From positions 1 through 48,105 of the forward strand of contig NZ_JAUNXI010000013.1 of the NCBI RefSeq assembly GCF_030539875.1: DNA of 48,105 bases, read 5' to 3'. The position numbers and the translations under genes were made by a program. The notes below the pieces were generated by a model. The model was not told the origin of the DNA and made no database searches. It saw nothing but the letters and a program-made list of their open reading frames with translations. This stretch comes from Methanobrevibacter sp. (lineage in GTDB: Archaea; Methanobacteriota; Methanobacteria; Methanobacteriales; Methanobacteriaceae). Of this stretch, positions 16,414-24,516 are shown in pieces (positions within the stretch are counted from its first letter, which is position 1; each line of letters opens with the position of its first letter).

Positions 16414-16998
16414 ATGATTGTGTATAAGTGTAGTGAATGTGATTTTGAATTGGTTTATAATACAAGATTATTTTATTATGATGCTGATTTAAGAGAAACT
16501 ATTGATTATACTTTCTGTAAGGCAACAGTAGACTGGGATAAAAAATCAGAAATTAAAGGAGAGATAATTGAAACATATTGTAGTCATTGCAATAAATATG
16601 TTAAAGTGTATACTATATTAAAAGTTGGCAGTTACTCCAAAGAAGCATATGAACTCATAAAAGAAGGTATTAATAATAATGTGAATAAAAAAATTGAGGA
16701 ACTACAGGAATTAATAGAAAATGAAGAAAGAAAAAAGTCTTCAACATCTTTTAAAATAAAATGTTGGATTCATAGGATGAGTGTAGATGATTTGGGGCTT
16801 GATTTAAAAATTGAATTTTTAAATAAAAAATTAGAAAGATGCATTAATACAGTTTATGTTATTGAAAATCAACGCAATAATTTAAAAAAAGCTAATTGTC
16901 CTAACTGCTGTAATGAAATTAATTTGTACTTAAATAAAAAGATGCCATGTCCTAAATGCGGAGGGGAACTTATATTTCGGGAAGCGGATGCTGATTAA
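16414..16998 (+). CDS. Zinc-ribbon protein with helical middle
   Basis: The 194-residue protein has CxxC pairs at YKCSEC near the N-terminus, YCSHC near residue 70, and CPNCC plus CPKCGGEL at the C-terminus, enough for two zinc-binding ribbons. The middle (about residues 85-155) is a charged, probably coiled-coil region. AAAGGTG precedes the ATG. Zinc ribbons of this type bind nucleic acid or protein partners. I do not recognise the family. It lies between the DUF4062 gene and an unknown gene in the same direction, so the three may act together. Confidence 0.6.
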   Translation: MIVYKCSECDFELVYNTRLFYYDADLRETIDYTFCKATVDWDKKSEIKGEIIETYCSHCNKYVKVYTILKVGSYSKEAYELIKEGINNNVNKKIEELQELIENEERKKSSTSFKIKCWIHRMSVDDLGLDLKIEFLNKKLERCINTVYVIENQRNNLKKANCPNCCNEINLYLNKKMPCPKCGGELIFREADAD

Positions 16999-17054
16999 TT
17001 TTAGAAAGGATATTTTAGCTAAAATTACTCAAAAATTAATAAGGGAGGAATATT

Positions 17055-17939
17055 ATGGAAATTCATATGTTTGATGAAAAATATCCAAAACTTAATTTTC
17101 CAAATAAAATACGTGAATATCCACGTGATGAAGATTATAAAGTATTTTATTTTTCAAGACAAGATTTTTATGAAGATAATTTAAATAAAAATAAAATCGT
17201 AAAGAGACAAAGTATTTCTGATTTGAAAAAAATTAATCTCATGTTTGATAATTTAAGAGTAAATGGAAAAGATTATACAATTTATGGTCAGGGGCATGAG
17301 TGTTATCTATCTGAAGAAAATAACAAATTAAGTATTATTACAATGAATGACCATATTTATTCGAGAAAATTCGATACAAAATTAGGAACAATAATATGTG
17401 AAAATCATGGGGAATTTGGTGGTGTAATATATAAGAATACAAATGACGGTCTAGAAGTTATGGGATTCGGAAGTTTTGAGTATATATTTGAATATGATGA
17501 TAAAGTATATGCTATAACAACTTTATGTCATATGGGAGGTTATGACTGTAGTTTACATAGAATAGTTGAATTTGAAGATAAATATTTGGACTTAACAATT
17601 TTTAACAGTTGGGATTTGGATTTTGGAGGATATTATGCAGAAGAAAATTATCTCTATTTTTATTCAAATTCTGAATATAATGGATTATATAGATTTAATT
17701 TGGATACATTTGAATTAGATCTTATTTCTAAAGATTTATGTAGAAAAATTGAAGTAAATAGTCTGTTAAAAAAAGATAATTATATTTATATTTATGGAAA
17801 TTATAATGTTGTTGAATATGATTTAAAAATAAATGAGATAACTTCAATATATACCAATTTAGAATATGAAGAAATTGATGAATTGTTGTATGTTGGAGAT
17901 GATAAATTAATAGATGTTTGGGACAATATATTAATTTAA
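17055..17939 (+). CDS. Unknown protein rich in beta structure
   Basis: The 294-residue protein is preceded by GGGAGGA at a good distance. The sequence is rich in Tyr, Asp and Asn with repeated short strand-like units (YTIYGQGHECYLSEENNKL, YEYDDKVYAITT, ENYLYFYSNSEYNGLYRF, NYIYIYGNYNVVEYD), which suggests a beta-propeller-like fold. There is no signal peptide and no catalytic motif I recognise. It ends 15 bases from a convergent small gene. Possibly a protein-interaction or immunity module; the function is unknown. Confidence 0.55.
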   Translation: MEIHMFDEKYPKLNFPNKIREYPRDEDYKVFYFSRQDFYEDNLNKNKIVKRQSISDLKKINLMFDNLRVNGKDYTIYGQGHECYLSEENNKLSIITMNDHIYSRKFDTKLGTIICENHGEFGGVIYKNTNDGLEVMGFGSFEYIFEYDDKVYAITTLCHMGGYDCSLHRIVEFEDKYLDLTIFNSWDLDFGGYYAEENYLYFYSNSEYNGLYRFNLDTFELDLISKDLCRKIEVNSLLKKDNYIYIYGNYNVVEYDLKINEITSIYTNLEYEEIDELLYVGDDKLIDVWDNILI

Positions 17940-17954
17940 TCATCATGATTATTC

Positions 17955-18359
17955 TTATTTTTTAGCTCGTTTCTTTAATATCTTTAAAATATTCTTTTCT
18001 CTGATTCTTAATTCATGAATTATTGTTTCTGTGTCTGTTATCTCTTTAGATATGACATTAAAATTCAATCCGACTTGTACATCATCAGGATTTAATATAG
18101 CTTCACCTCTCACATTCTTTTTTGGTACTCTTTTTAATCTTCCGTCAATAGCTAATATTTCAGTATATCTTTCCTGTTGAATTTCAGACAGTATTTTGAA
18201 GTAGTCTTTTTTTCTTTGATTTAGGCTTTCTAATGCATTCAACTCATATGATATCTGTTGATTTAATTGTTTGAGTTTTTGATTTAATGGTATCCAGAAT
18301 TCACAGGTGTTTTTGTTTTTACATATTTCATGGTTTGGATAACAATCACATCTAAACAT
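17955..18359 (-). CDS. Small cysteine-containing coiled-coil protein
   Basis: The 134-residue protein begins MFRCDCYPNHEICKNKNTC, a compact Cys/His cluster that could bind zinc, followed by helical segments rich in Gln, Leu and Glu and a basic C-terminus (ILKILKKRAKK). It lies just left of the GTAACTT iteron cluster and is the last gene of the leftward early region. It could be a replication initiator accessory or a repeat-binding regulator; that is inferred from position only. Confidence 0.5.
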   Translation of the reverse strand: MFRCDCYPNHEICKNKNTCEFWIPLNQKLKQLNQQISYELNALESLNQRKKDYFKILSEIQQERYTEILAIDGRLKRVPKKNVRGEAILNPDDVQVGLNFNVISKEITDTETIIHELRIREKNILKILKKRAKK

Positions 18360-18382
18360 TTTTATCAGCTCGTTATTCTAAA

Positions 18383-18626
18383 GTAACTTAGTAACTTATC
18401 AAAATATAGTAACTTTGTAACTTTGTAACTTAACAATCCCAACTACTTTTCACTACCATAGATCCCCTCACCGGGAGGGTCAAGTTACTTCAAAATGTAA
18501 AAAAATAAAATGAATTTAAATAGCTTTAATCTAAAAATAAAGAGCTAATAATCCTTGGAATTTTTTCACTGAAGTAACTTGGGGTCTCAGGTTACATTTT
18601 TTTGCAAAAGTTACATCACAAGTTAC
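18383..18626. repeat. GTAACTT iteron cluster, candidate replication origin
   Basis: Within 244 bases the heptamer GTAACTT occurs forward at 18383, 18391, 18409, 18417, 18425 and 18574. The reverse complement AAGTTAC occurs at 18482, 18608 and 18620, and one relaxed copy lies near 18591. Three of the spacings are exactly 8 bases. A G+C-rich palindromic core, CCCTCACCGGGAGGG, sits inside at about 18465-18479, beside an A+T-rich stretch. Such an arrangement beside a replication ATPase gene is typical of an iteron origin; a multi-site operator is the alternative. Confidence 0.55.
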
Positions 18627-18627
18627 T

Positions 18628-20642
18628 TTATTGATTGACCTCCTTTTCACTTAAATTAGGATATAGGAAATTTAAAAACTTATCAAACCTAACAACCATA
18701 ACCTTTGTGGATTCTGGTATTCTAACAGTTTTATATTCCCAACCCAGCAATTCAGCAATGCTTTTTATGTTATAGCATACTTCATTTGCATTTTCCAATG
18801 CTTTCCTAAGACCGCTTGTAAAGCAGACATAGTCAAGGCCGTCACGTCCATGATGCAACACCATATAAGGTATCAGACGCTCATTGATAATGTTAAAGAC
18901 ACGTTCGTAAAAGTCATTTGAGTCTTTAACTGAATCTGTGAAATAGTCATGATATTTAATTGGATATCCGTCTTCAGCTGAATAGACTTTAATGCTTTTG
19001 TTGTGTTTGTTAATCTCTTCAATGAAAAACATCCTTAAATATTCTATTTCTTCTTCATCCAATCCTTCAGGTGTTACTGATTCAGTAAATGTCAATAGCC
19101 ATTTCGGACATTCACGGCCACAGGTACTGTATGCTCTTAATATTAATTCATTGCTTAGTTCCTGCCAGGGTAATCTTAACAGTTCTATATCCTCGTTTAT
19201 TTCGTTTACTACAAAGTCTGCAAGATACTTCAAATGATGAAACAGACAATCTTTAGGAGAGTCCATTTGGAAATGTGCCATGAATTCCTTTTTTTCATCA
19301 TCTGTTTTTTCTCACTGTGAGTATACATTAGCTGAACAAATCTTCTTGTCAACCCTTCGACATTAGGCAACGGACTGTTGGATGTGAAAGACAAAGTAGA
19401 TAATGCAAGGATTATAGCTAAGTTCCTTCCTTCGTATCTGCGTCTTGCATTTGTCCTTTCCACACAGGTTTTCAATGTTTCTGTGCAGCTTTTACAGTTG
19501 AACACACCTACAGGTTCATTGATGATCTTTCCAAAAGTGGATTTGGATATTTGAGCACCAATTCTTGGAACGGTATCAAATTCAGATCCGCCAATATCGG
19601 TTTCGCTGTCAGGTTCACCGTAAAAGTAAGTCCCAATACGGGCAAGAGTTGTCTTACCACTTCCACCTTTTCCAAAGTGGAACATATACGGAATCAGGTT
19701 CTCCAACGGCAATCCCATCTGTTTTTTGGCAAATCCGAAAGGAACTATCATTGCATGCTTTAGTGTTGTTGCCAGTTTTCCTTCCTGACCTATGAAGTAA
19801 TTTCTTAAATCTTCAATCAAATCCAATGCCATATTCATTTTGTTAATGTCAGTGTCATTCAATTCAAATTCAACTATTGTCAGGCTTTTGGTTTCGTTGT
19901 TATAGTAGAAACCTGGTGTTTCTATATCTGTTTTCATGATTGCCAAATCGTTTTCAATAGCTATTTGAATTATACCTGGAAGTACTTCCTTTAATTGGTA
20001 ACGTGAGAGAACATAACCATGTTCCACTAAGTATTGTTCCATTTCAACAATGTTCATGTCTTTAGTGTGGAAATGCCCTCCTTCTATTGTCTTCCATTCA
20101 ATGCTGAATGTTCTTCCGGCTTCACTTATTGGATTGTCATGTATTGTAATCTGTAACGGATAGCAAAGCAATACTCTTGTATAATCGGCCACTTCATTTC
20201 CTTTTTTCCATTCTATAGTCTGTGTAGTGACTTCATTTTTTCTGTAGTCCATAACGATATATTTGTTTGAGCCAGTTTGGAGTTTGTAAATCTTATTGGT
20301 ATCATATGGTATGATTGCCCTATTCAATTCACGCCCTACCAATATACTGGTCTTTTTGTCATAGTTATCTGATATGAACCTCTCAATGCCTTTTATTCCA
20401 CTATTTGGATTTTCCTCACCAAGATAAATGTCCTCGAAGAGTTTGATGATTTCATCCAATGTTTTCTCATGAGAAGGAAGGTGGTTGTATAATTCTCTAA
20501 GAATCTTTTCAACCACTTCGGGGTCTGTACCCTGCAAATAGAAAGCACTGATAATGTTTTTAAAGTATGTAAACTCATAATCCGGTTTATAAACATTACC
20601 AATAGCTTTTTTGATTTGTATAGCTGAACTTCCTTCACTCAT
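18628..20642 (-). CDS. P-loop replication ATPase/helicase, split by a -1 frameshift
   Basis: Two frames make one 671-residue protein. The first encodes residues 1-446, with Walker A GKGGSGKTT (324-332), IINEPVGVFN and SNSPLPNVEGLTRRFVQ, the layout of phage and plasmid replicative helicases. The second (18628 to about 19305) continues TDDEKKEFMAHFQMDSP after stepping back one base at a run of six A residues (plus-strand T run 19305-19310). The joined length is exactly in frame with one extra base. Read without a shift, the first frame ends 24 residues later with an unrelated tail. Cause: mutation, homopolymer error, or programmed slippage on AAA AAA. It heads the cluster next to the iterons, which supports a role in replicating the element. 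Confidence 0.65.
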
Positions 20643-20652
20643 TTTAATTACC

Positions 20653-21153
20653 TTATACCTGAACGTCCCTCACAATGAAACTGTAGAATATGTAGGTTCC
20701 GGATCTTTCTTTGACTTGAATTGTCATCTCAGATAATCTGTTTACGAACTCACGGTATTCGGAAAGATCAACATTTCTGAGAATATTTGATTTACCAACT
20801 GAACCTGCATTTTCCAATTCAAAAATACTGGTTAAGAAATCAAATAACACACTTCCTTTTTTAACGTTTTTGTGAATGTCTCCATCATTTTTAAGATTAA
20901 CATTGATTTCAACATATAATTGGTCAGCATCCTGGAAGATGTATACTTTGAATCTGTTAACGGTTTTTTCTTCACCGTCATCATCGAAAGTGAATGATGA
21001 AACTGAAGCCATTTCAGGCCTGCCGGTGATTAATGTTCCATCTTCAAAATCTTTCAATTCTGCTTTTTCATATCCTTCTGGAATATCTACAATTTCCTCA
21101 TAATCTAGTTCTGTACCTGTGAATATAGTTTGTTTTGTGTTTTCGAAACTCAT
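20653..21153 (-). CDS. Unknown early protein, possibly OB-fold
   Basis: The 166-residue acidic protein has alternating strand-like segments (TLITGRPEMASVSSFTF, RFKVYIFQDADQLYVEIN, GTYIFYSFIVRDVQV) compatible with a nucleic-acid-binding beta barrel. It lies between the annealing-type protein gene and the replication ATPase gene, with 10 bases to the latter. A single-strand-binding role would fit but no motif proves it. Confidence 0.5.
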   Translation of the reverse strand: MSFENTKQTIFTGTELDYEEIVDIPEGYEKAELKDFEDGTLITGRPEMASVSSFTFDDDGEEKTVNRFKVYIFQDADQLYVEINVNLKNDGDIHKNVKKGSVLFDFLTSIFELENAGSVGKSNILRNVDLSEYREFVNRLSEMTIQVKERSGTYIFYSFIVRDVQV

Positions 21154-21185
21154 TTCAATTATCTCCTAAAAATATTAAAGAGGAT

Positions 21186-21749
21186 TTAGTTTTTATCCTC
21201 TTTTAGAAATTTTGACTGGTTTGGTGCTATCACTTTTTCAGCTGTCATTTCTTCAGCACTAACTTCTCCAGCACCTATCAGTTCAGCTATTGCACGGTTG
21301 GTTGCTCGTGTCTTTGCAGTAGACATTATAGTGTGATTGCTCACTTTATCTTTTCCTTTTTCTGAACGGGAACATAATGCATCTGATTCAACACTACGGC
21401 CATTAGGTAATGTTGCTCTAACGCAATAGTAAGCTTCTCTTACTCTTCCCATTTTTGTTCTTTCAATGTCCCGGTCAACAATGTGGGTGTCAACATTGAA
21501 TGCACGTGATAGCTTTTGCCATGCTGATTTCTTCTTAAAGTGTCTTTTCACTTTAACATAGTTTCCGTTCTCATCTTTTTCTTTTACAATAATTTCCTGA
21601 TAATCTGTTTCATTTAATAATCCTTTACAGAGTTTTTGATAAGCGTCCCATTGTTCAATAGCTACATCAACATTTGGAACATTATCGGTAGCTATTATTC
21701 CGGTTTCTTTAGAAACTTCTGGACTTTCTATAATTTCGGCTTTAACCAT
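21186..21749 (-). CDS. Phage single-strand annealing-type recombination protein (probable)
   Basis: The 187-residue protein contains KSAWQKLSRAFNV, then YYCVRATLPNGRSVESDALCS and a C-terminal TAKTRATNRAIAELIGAGEVSAEE. This order (KxxWxKLxxAF, RAxxPNGR, TRAxNRAIxxLxGxGEVSAEE) is one I know from a widespread phage family placed near replication genes and thought to be Rad52/annealing-like. I start at 21749 because GGTGAT sits three bases upstream; a longer frame from 21797 has no such site. It belongs to the leftward early operon. The biochemical role is inferred. Confidence 0.6.
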   Translation of the reverse strand: MVKAEIIESPEVSKETGIIATDNVPNVDVAIEQWDAYQKLCKGLLNETDYQEIIVKEKDENGNYVKVKRHFKKKSAWQKLSRAFNVDTHIVDRDIERTKMGRVREAYYCVRATLPNGRSVESDALCSRSEKGKDKVSNHTIMSTAKTRATNRAIAELIGAGEVSAEEMTAEKVIAPNQSKFLKEDKN

Positions 21750-21760
21750 TTTATCACCTT

Positions 21761-21895
21761 TTATAATCCTACAGTACTTGTTACAATTCCAATCCAACCT
21801 ATGACTAAAGCAAATAATATGCTGCCAATTAAAATTAATCTGGGATTGACGTTCAGCGGTTCAGGTTTAGGATATAATCTAGCTGGCTTAGACAT
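21761..21895 (-). CDS. Small single-span membrane protein
   Basis: This 44-residue protein has a proline-rich N-terminus (SKPARLYPKPEPLN) and one membrane helix (LILIGSILFALVIGWIGIV). GGAGCTCG precedes the ATG, which overlaps the end of the upstream gene by eight bases. Its role is unknown; small membrane proteins in early operons may anchor complexes or alter host physiology. Confidence 0.55.
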   Translation of the reverse strand: MSKPARLYPKPEPLNVNPRLILIGSILFALVIGWIGIVTSTVGL

Positions 21896-22178
21896 TTTTA
21901 CGAGCTCCTTTATTTTTCCTAAATCCTACAATGAAAGCTTCACCTCTTCTGAATTTTACAAATCCAATATCCCCTTCAGCAGCATAGTGCATTAATGACA
22001 ATAGCTTTGCATGAATTTGAGTAACGTATGCTTTTTCTCTACCCATAACCAATACAGTTCCATTGTCATCAATATGGAGGATTGTTTGTTCTACATCACA
22101 TTTGGCAACTTTAATTTCACCATTGTGAGTTAAAATGCCATGGTAATTATCTTGGAATTGATTAACGGTGGTTGTCAT
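21888..22178 (-). CDS. Unknown early protein of 96 residues
   Basis: The protein has several strand-like stretches (GILTHNGEIKVAKCDVEQ, ILHIDDNGTVLVMGREKAYV) and a basic tail (GFRKNKGARKNV). I start at 22178 because GGAGATGATC, nearly the full anti-16S match, precedes that ATG. An in-frame ATG at 22229 has its own GGTGA and overlaps the stop of the upstream small gene, so a 17-residue longer form is possible. The gene is in the leftward early operon. I do not recognise the family. Confidence 0.5.
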   Translation of the reverse strand: MTTTVNQFQDNYHGILTHNGEIKVAKCDVEQTILHIDDNGTVLVMGREKAYVTQIHAKLLSLMHYAAEGDIGFVKFRRGEAFIVGFRKNKGARKNV

Positions 22179-22230
22179 TTGATCATCTCCGTTAATGCAA
22201 TGTTTTGAAAATGGTGAATAGCTATTCATA

Positions 22231-22335
22231 CTATTCACCTGATTCAATTTTATTAAATAAATCCCACATTCTGTCCCATATGTTTTTTGGAACTATTATG
22301 TGAGGTTCTCCGTCAATGTCTTTCATTTCAATCAT
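22231..22335 (-). CDS. Small early protein, 34 residues
   Basis: The frame encodes a peptide with EPHIIVPKNIWDRMWDLFNK and follows AGGAG eight bases before the ATG. It sits in line with the other leftward early genes. Codon-like content and a ribosome site support it; the function is unknown. Confidence 0.45.
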   Translation of the reverse strand: MIEMKDIDGEPHIIVPKNIWDRMWDLFNKIESGE

Positions 22336-22381
22336 AATTAAGACTCCTGTTAATGTTTTAATGTAGTTCATCCGTCTGGTG

Positions 22382-22540
22382 TTAATCAAGTTTCATTATC
22401 TTGATCCTGTATGACTTGAAAAATTCCCTTTCACTTTGAATGTTTTCGTTTTCCTGAATTTCAGCAATACATTCTTCAAGTGCCCTGAAATTATTGAAAA
22501 TAATTATTTCATTGGGCTTGGGTTTAATTACTTCACACAT
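22382..22540 (-). CDS. Small early protein, 52 residues
   Basis: The frame encodes a peptide with PKPNEIIIFNNFRALEECIAE and a basic end, and follows AGGAG nine bases before the ATG. It is the first gene of the leftward early operon. No family is recognised. Confidence 0.45.
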   Translation of the reverse strand: MCEVIKPKPNEIIIFNNFRALEECIAEIQENENIQSEREFFKSYRIKIMKLD

Positions 22541-23212
22541 TATGTTTTGTCTCCTGATTTTTCCCTTGTGGGTGTATATTCAACAATCTAAAACTCAATG
22601 TGGGTCAGAAGTCTTTGAAATAAAAATAGTAGGTTGTTAAAAATAGTTTTCAATTCTTTGCCGGATATTTAGAGTAAAATAAGTCTTTTAATTTAAAATG
22701 TATAAATATTTATATATTCCTTAAAATAAACTAAATATTGGGTTAAGTTTTGAAAAGTATTAATTTTTAACATCGTTTGGCGACGTGTCTAATTATTTTT
22801 ATTTTTCTTACTGACCCATTAGGATTATATTAAAAAATAATATAACTCGTTGTCCACGAAAAATTATTTTTGTATAATCCTTTATCATGATCTTTTTTTC
22901 TCATTGCTTTTTTTGATATTTTACCTCCAGATATTGATTTTCAAGCCGTACTAAAAAAAGTTGTACGAGTGTGAAAAATTGTTCTCACTTCGTAAAATTG
23001 CTTTCAGTTAGTAATGGCTAATCATAGTTTGTTAAAATGAATATATAAACATTACTATTCTTATTTTAATGAATAATATTCAGTAAAAAGAGTTATTTTA
23101 TATTAAATTGTACACCCTAAAAAATAATCATCGGTGTTTTGAAAATTGGTGTTTAGAAAAAAATAAGAAAAAATGTTGAAATGTATAATTTACATTTTCA
23201 ACTTAATAATTT
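22541..23212. other. Control region between early operon and integrase gene
   Basis: No convincing gene. On the minus strand, TATA-like boxes occur near 23036-23050 (GTTTATATATTC) and 22705-22722 and could drive the early operon with a long leader. TTATATTA and TAATATAA (22825-22832, 22838-22845) form a perfect inverted repeat. Directly after it a 14-bp word, TAACTCGTTGTCCA (22843-22856), repeats the sequence at the integrase start (24307-24320). CGTAC and GTACG flank a short A-rich loop near 22950-22970. The region looks like an operator or switch region. Confidence 0.45.
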
Positions 23213-24321
23213 TTATTTGATATTCATTAAGACTTCCTTTTTAAGCTGTCTGATTTCTTCATCAATACCGTCCATTCGTTTTTTATACTCTGCATTTTCC
23301 TTTTCCATCTTAATAAACTCTGGAGATTTGACGGTAATCTTTTCAATCTCCTTGCTCATGGTAAGTGCAGGTAAATGCTGAATATATTCTTCTTTCAAAT
23401 CATCAGGATTGGCCATAAAGTAAGCGGTATCTGTTTGGTTTTTAGCTTTCCCCTGCAGTTCATTAACTTTTTCCATTGGCATGCCGTCATTGTACAATGC
23501 GCTTGCATGAAACTTTCTCAGCATGTGGCTGCGGAAACGGTTGTAGTTACCTACTTTACCTAAGTTTAATCTTTCATTTACAAGTGAAAATCCATGTGTA
23601 AAATAATTGGGGTCTACCTTAAAAAGTCGACGGCGATCAAGTAAAGAGTCTATTCTCCACAGCAGGTAATTGTTTATTGCAAGAGTTGCTTCAGGACTGC
23701 AGAATGTGGTAAAATGTTTTCCTGTTTTTTGTCTTTTGATGTGAAATGTTGGAACTACACCTTCACAGTTTCCCAAATCCGCAATTATATCAAAGATATT
23801 GGTTTCGTTTGTGTATTCATTTACTGCCTCAATATAATCTCCGATTGTCAGGTTTAGTGTTTCCATTCTGGCACAACCGCTGGATGCCATAAATAATATG
23901 ATGGGTTTAATTGTTGGTGTAGCCACATCCACGGCATTTCTGATGATTTCCTTATCGGGCAGGTCTTCAAATTGTATAGGTGCGGAGGTGTTTGCAGCTT
24001 TTTTATTTATTGGAGGCAATTCGAAAAGTTCAATTTCATAATACCTGTAGATTACAAGTATGGGTGTGAACATTGCTTTTACAGTATTCAATGAAAAATT
24101 GTCAAGAAGATATTGTCTAAAGGTCAACAGTCTTCTTTTCAATTTTCTCTTTTTCCATTTTATGCCTGCGTCTTCTTCTGCTTCAGCTTCTTCCAAGAGT
24201 TCAGTCAAACTCTTTCCACAAAATTCAGTATACTTTTTCACAGCGTGTTTGTAGATTCTCTCCGTTCTCTCTCTCTGTGATTTTTCATAATATGTACTTC
24301 TTCAATTAACTCGTTGTCCAT
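23213..24321 (-). CDS. int: Tyrosine integrase, with apparent frameshift near its N-terminus
   Basis: The catalytic domain is complete: the Arg motif SGCARMETLNL, a Lys in HIKRQKTGKH, box II SHMLRKFHASAL (HxxR), and the Tyr in QTDTAYFMAN followed by the archaeal-type tail. The in-frame reading begins at a GTG at 24241 that lacks a ribosome site and removes part of the arm-binding domain. Just upstream, ATG at 24321 with GTGAT and a three-base gap opens MDNELIEE. A -1 step near 24297 joins this to STYYEKSQRERTERIYKHAV and the rest, giving about 369 residues. Either the gene is damaged, a base is missing from the assembly, or translation shifts frame. It is the integrase expected at the end of the element beside the attachment site. 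Confidence 0.85.
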
Positions 24322-24382
24322 AATATCACTTTCTATTTTTTTAATATTATAGGATTATAGTGAGAGCATTTGACAAGTAATA

Positions 24383-24500
24383 TTTGTTCGTAAACTATAA
24401 AACAAATCTAACTAAAAAGTAGTAGATAATTCATTTACTTTTTAATTTTTTTTGTTCATATCATATCGAACAAATTTCACTAAAAGTAGTAGATAATTTG
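24383..24500 (+). repeat. Tandem imperfect 50-bp repeats at the right end
   Basis: Two units, 24383-24432 and 24451-24500, each begin TTTGTTC, continue through AACAAAT and ACTAAAA, and end in AAAAGTAGTAGATAATT (24415-24431 and 24482-24499). The second contains a perfect TTTGTTC/GAACAAA inverted repeat (24451-24457, 24468-24474). They lie next to the attachment core and are likely integrase or excisionase binding sites; the left end has only one, inverted, 18-bp copy. Confidence 0.65.
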
Positions 24501-24506
24501 AAGTGC

Positions 24507-24516
24507 GTTATGCCAA
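24507..24516 (+). repeat. Right attachment core (attR), 10 bp
   Basis: The same GTTATGCCAA as at 3052-3061. It contains an in-frame ATG, so the 3' part of mrtB acquires a start codon at 24510, although no ribosome site is visible upstream. Confidence 0.8.

Larger units (their letters stand above)
3052..24516. mobile_element. Integrated 21.45-kb element (provirus/satellite-like) inside mrtB
   Basis: The element is bounded by a direct 10-bp core, GTTATGCCAA, at 3052-3061 and 24507-24516. An 18-bp inverted repeat lies just inside both ends. Its right end encodes a tyrosine integrase pointing inward. It carries a replication/recombination gene cluster, an iteron-like repeat region, terminase small and large subunits, and cargo (type III restriction-modification, toxin-antitoxin, DUF1848, DUF2971, DUF4062). 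I found no portal, capsid, protease or tail genes. Removing one core and everything between restores a continuous 443-codon mrtB frame, which strongly supports site-specific insertion. It is either a defective provirus or a satellite that packages into another virus's particles. Confidence 0.93.

Noticed and set aside
18383-18626. Possible CRISPR array
   Set aside because: The repeated unit is only 7 bases, spacing is 8-18 bases, and copies occur in both orientations. There are no 20-40-base spacers and no cas genes.
22770-22960. Minus-strand 24-codon gene behind a GGAGGT near 22925
   Set aside because: The first ATG is 17 bases from the ribosome site, the peptide is short and featureless, and it runs through the inverted repeat. 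It may be a decayed gene start.
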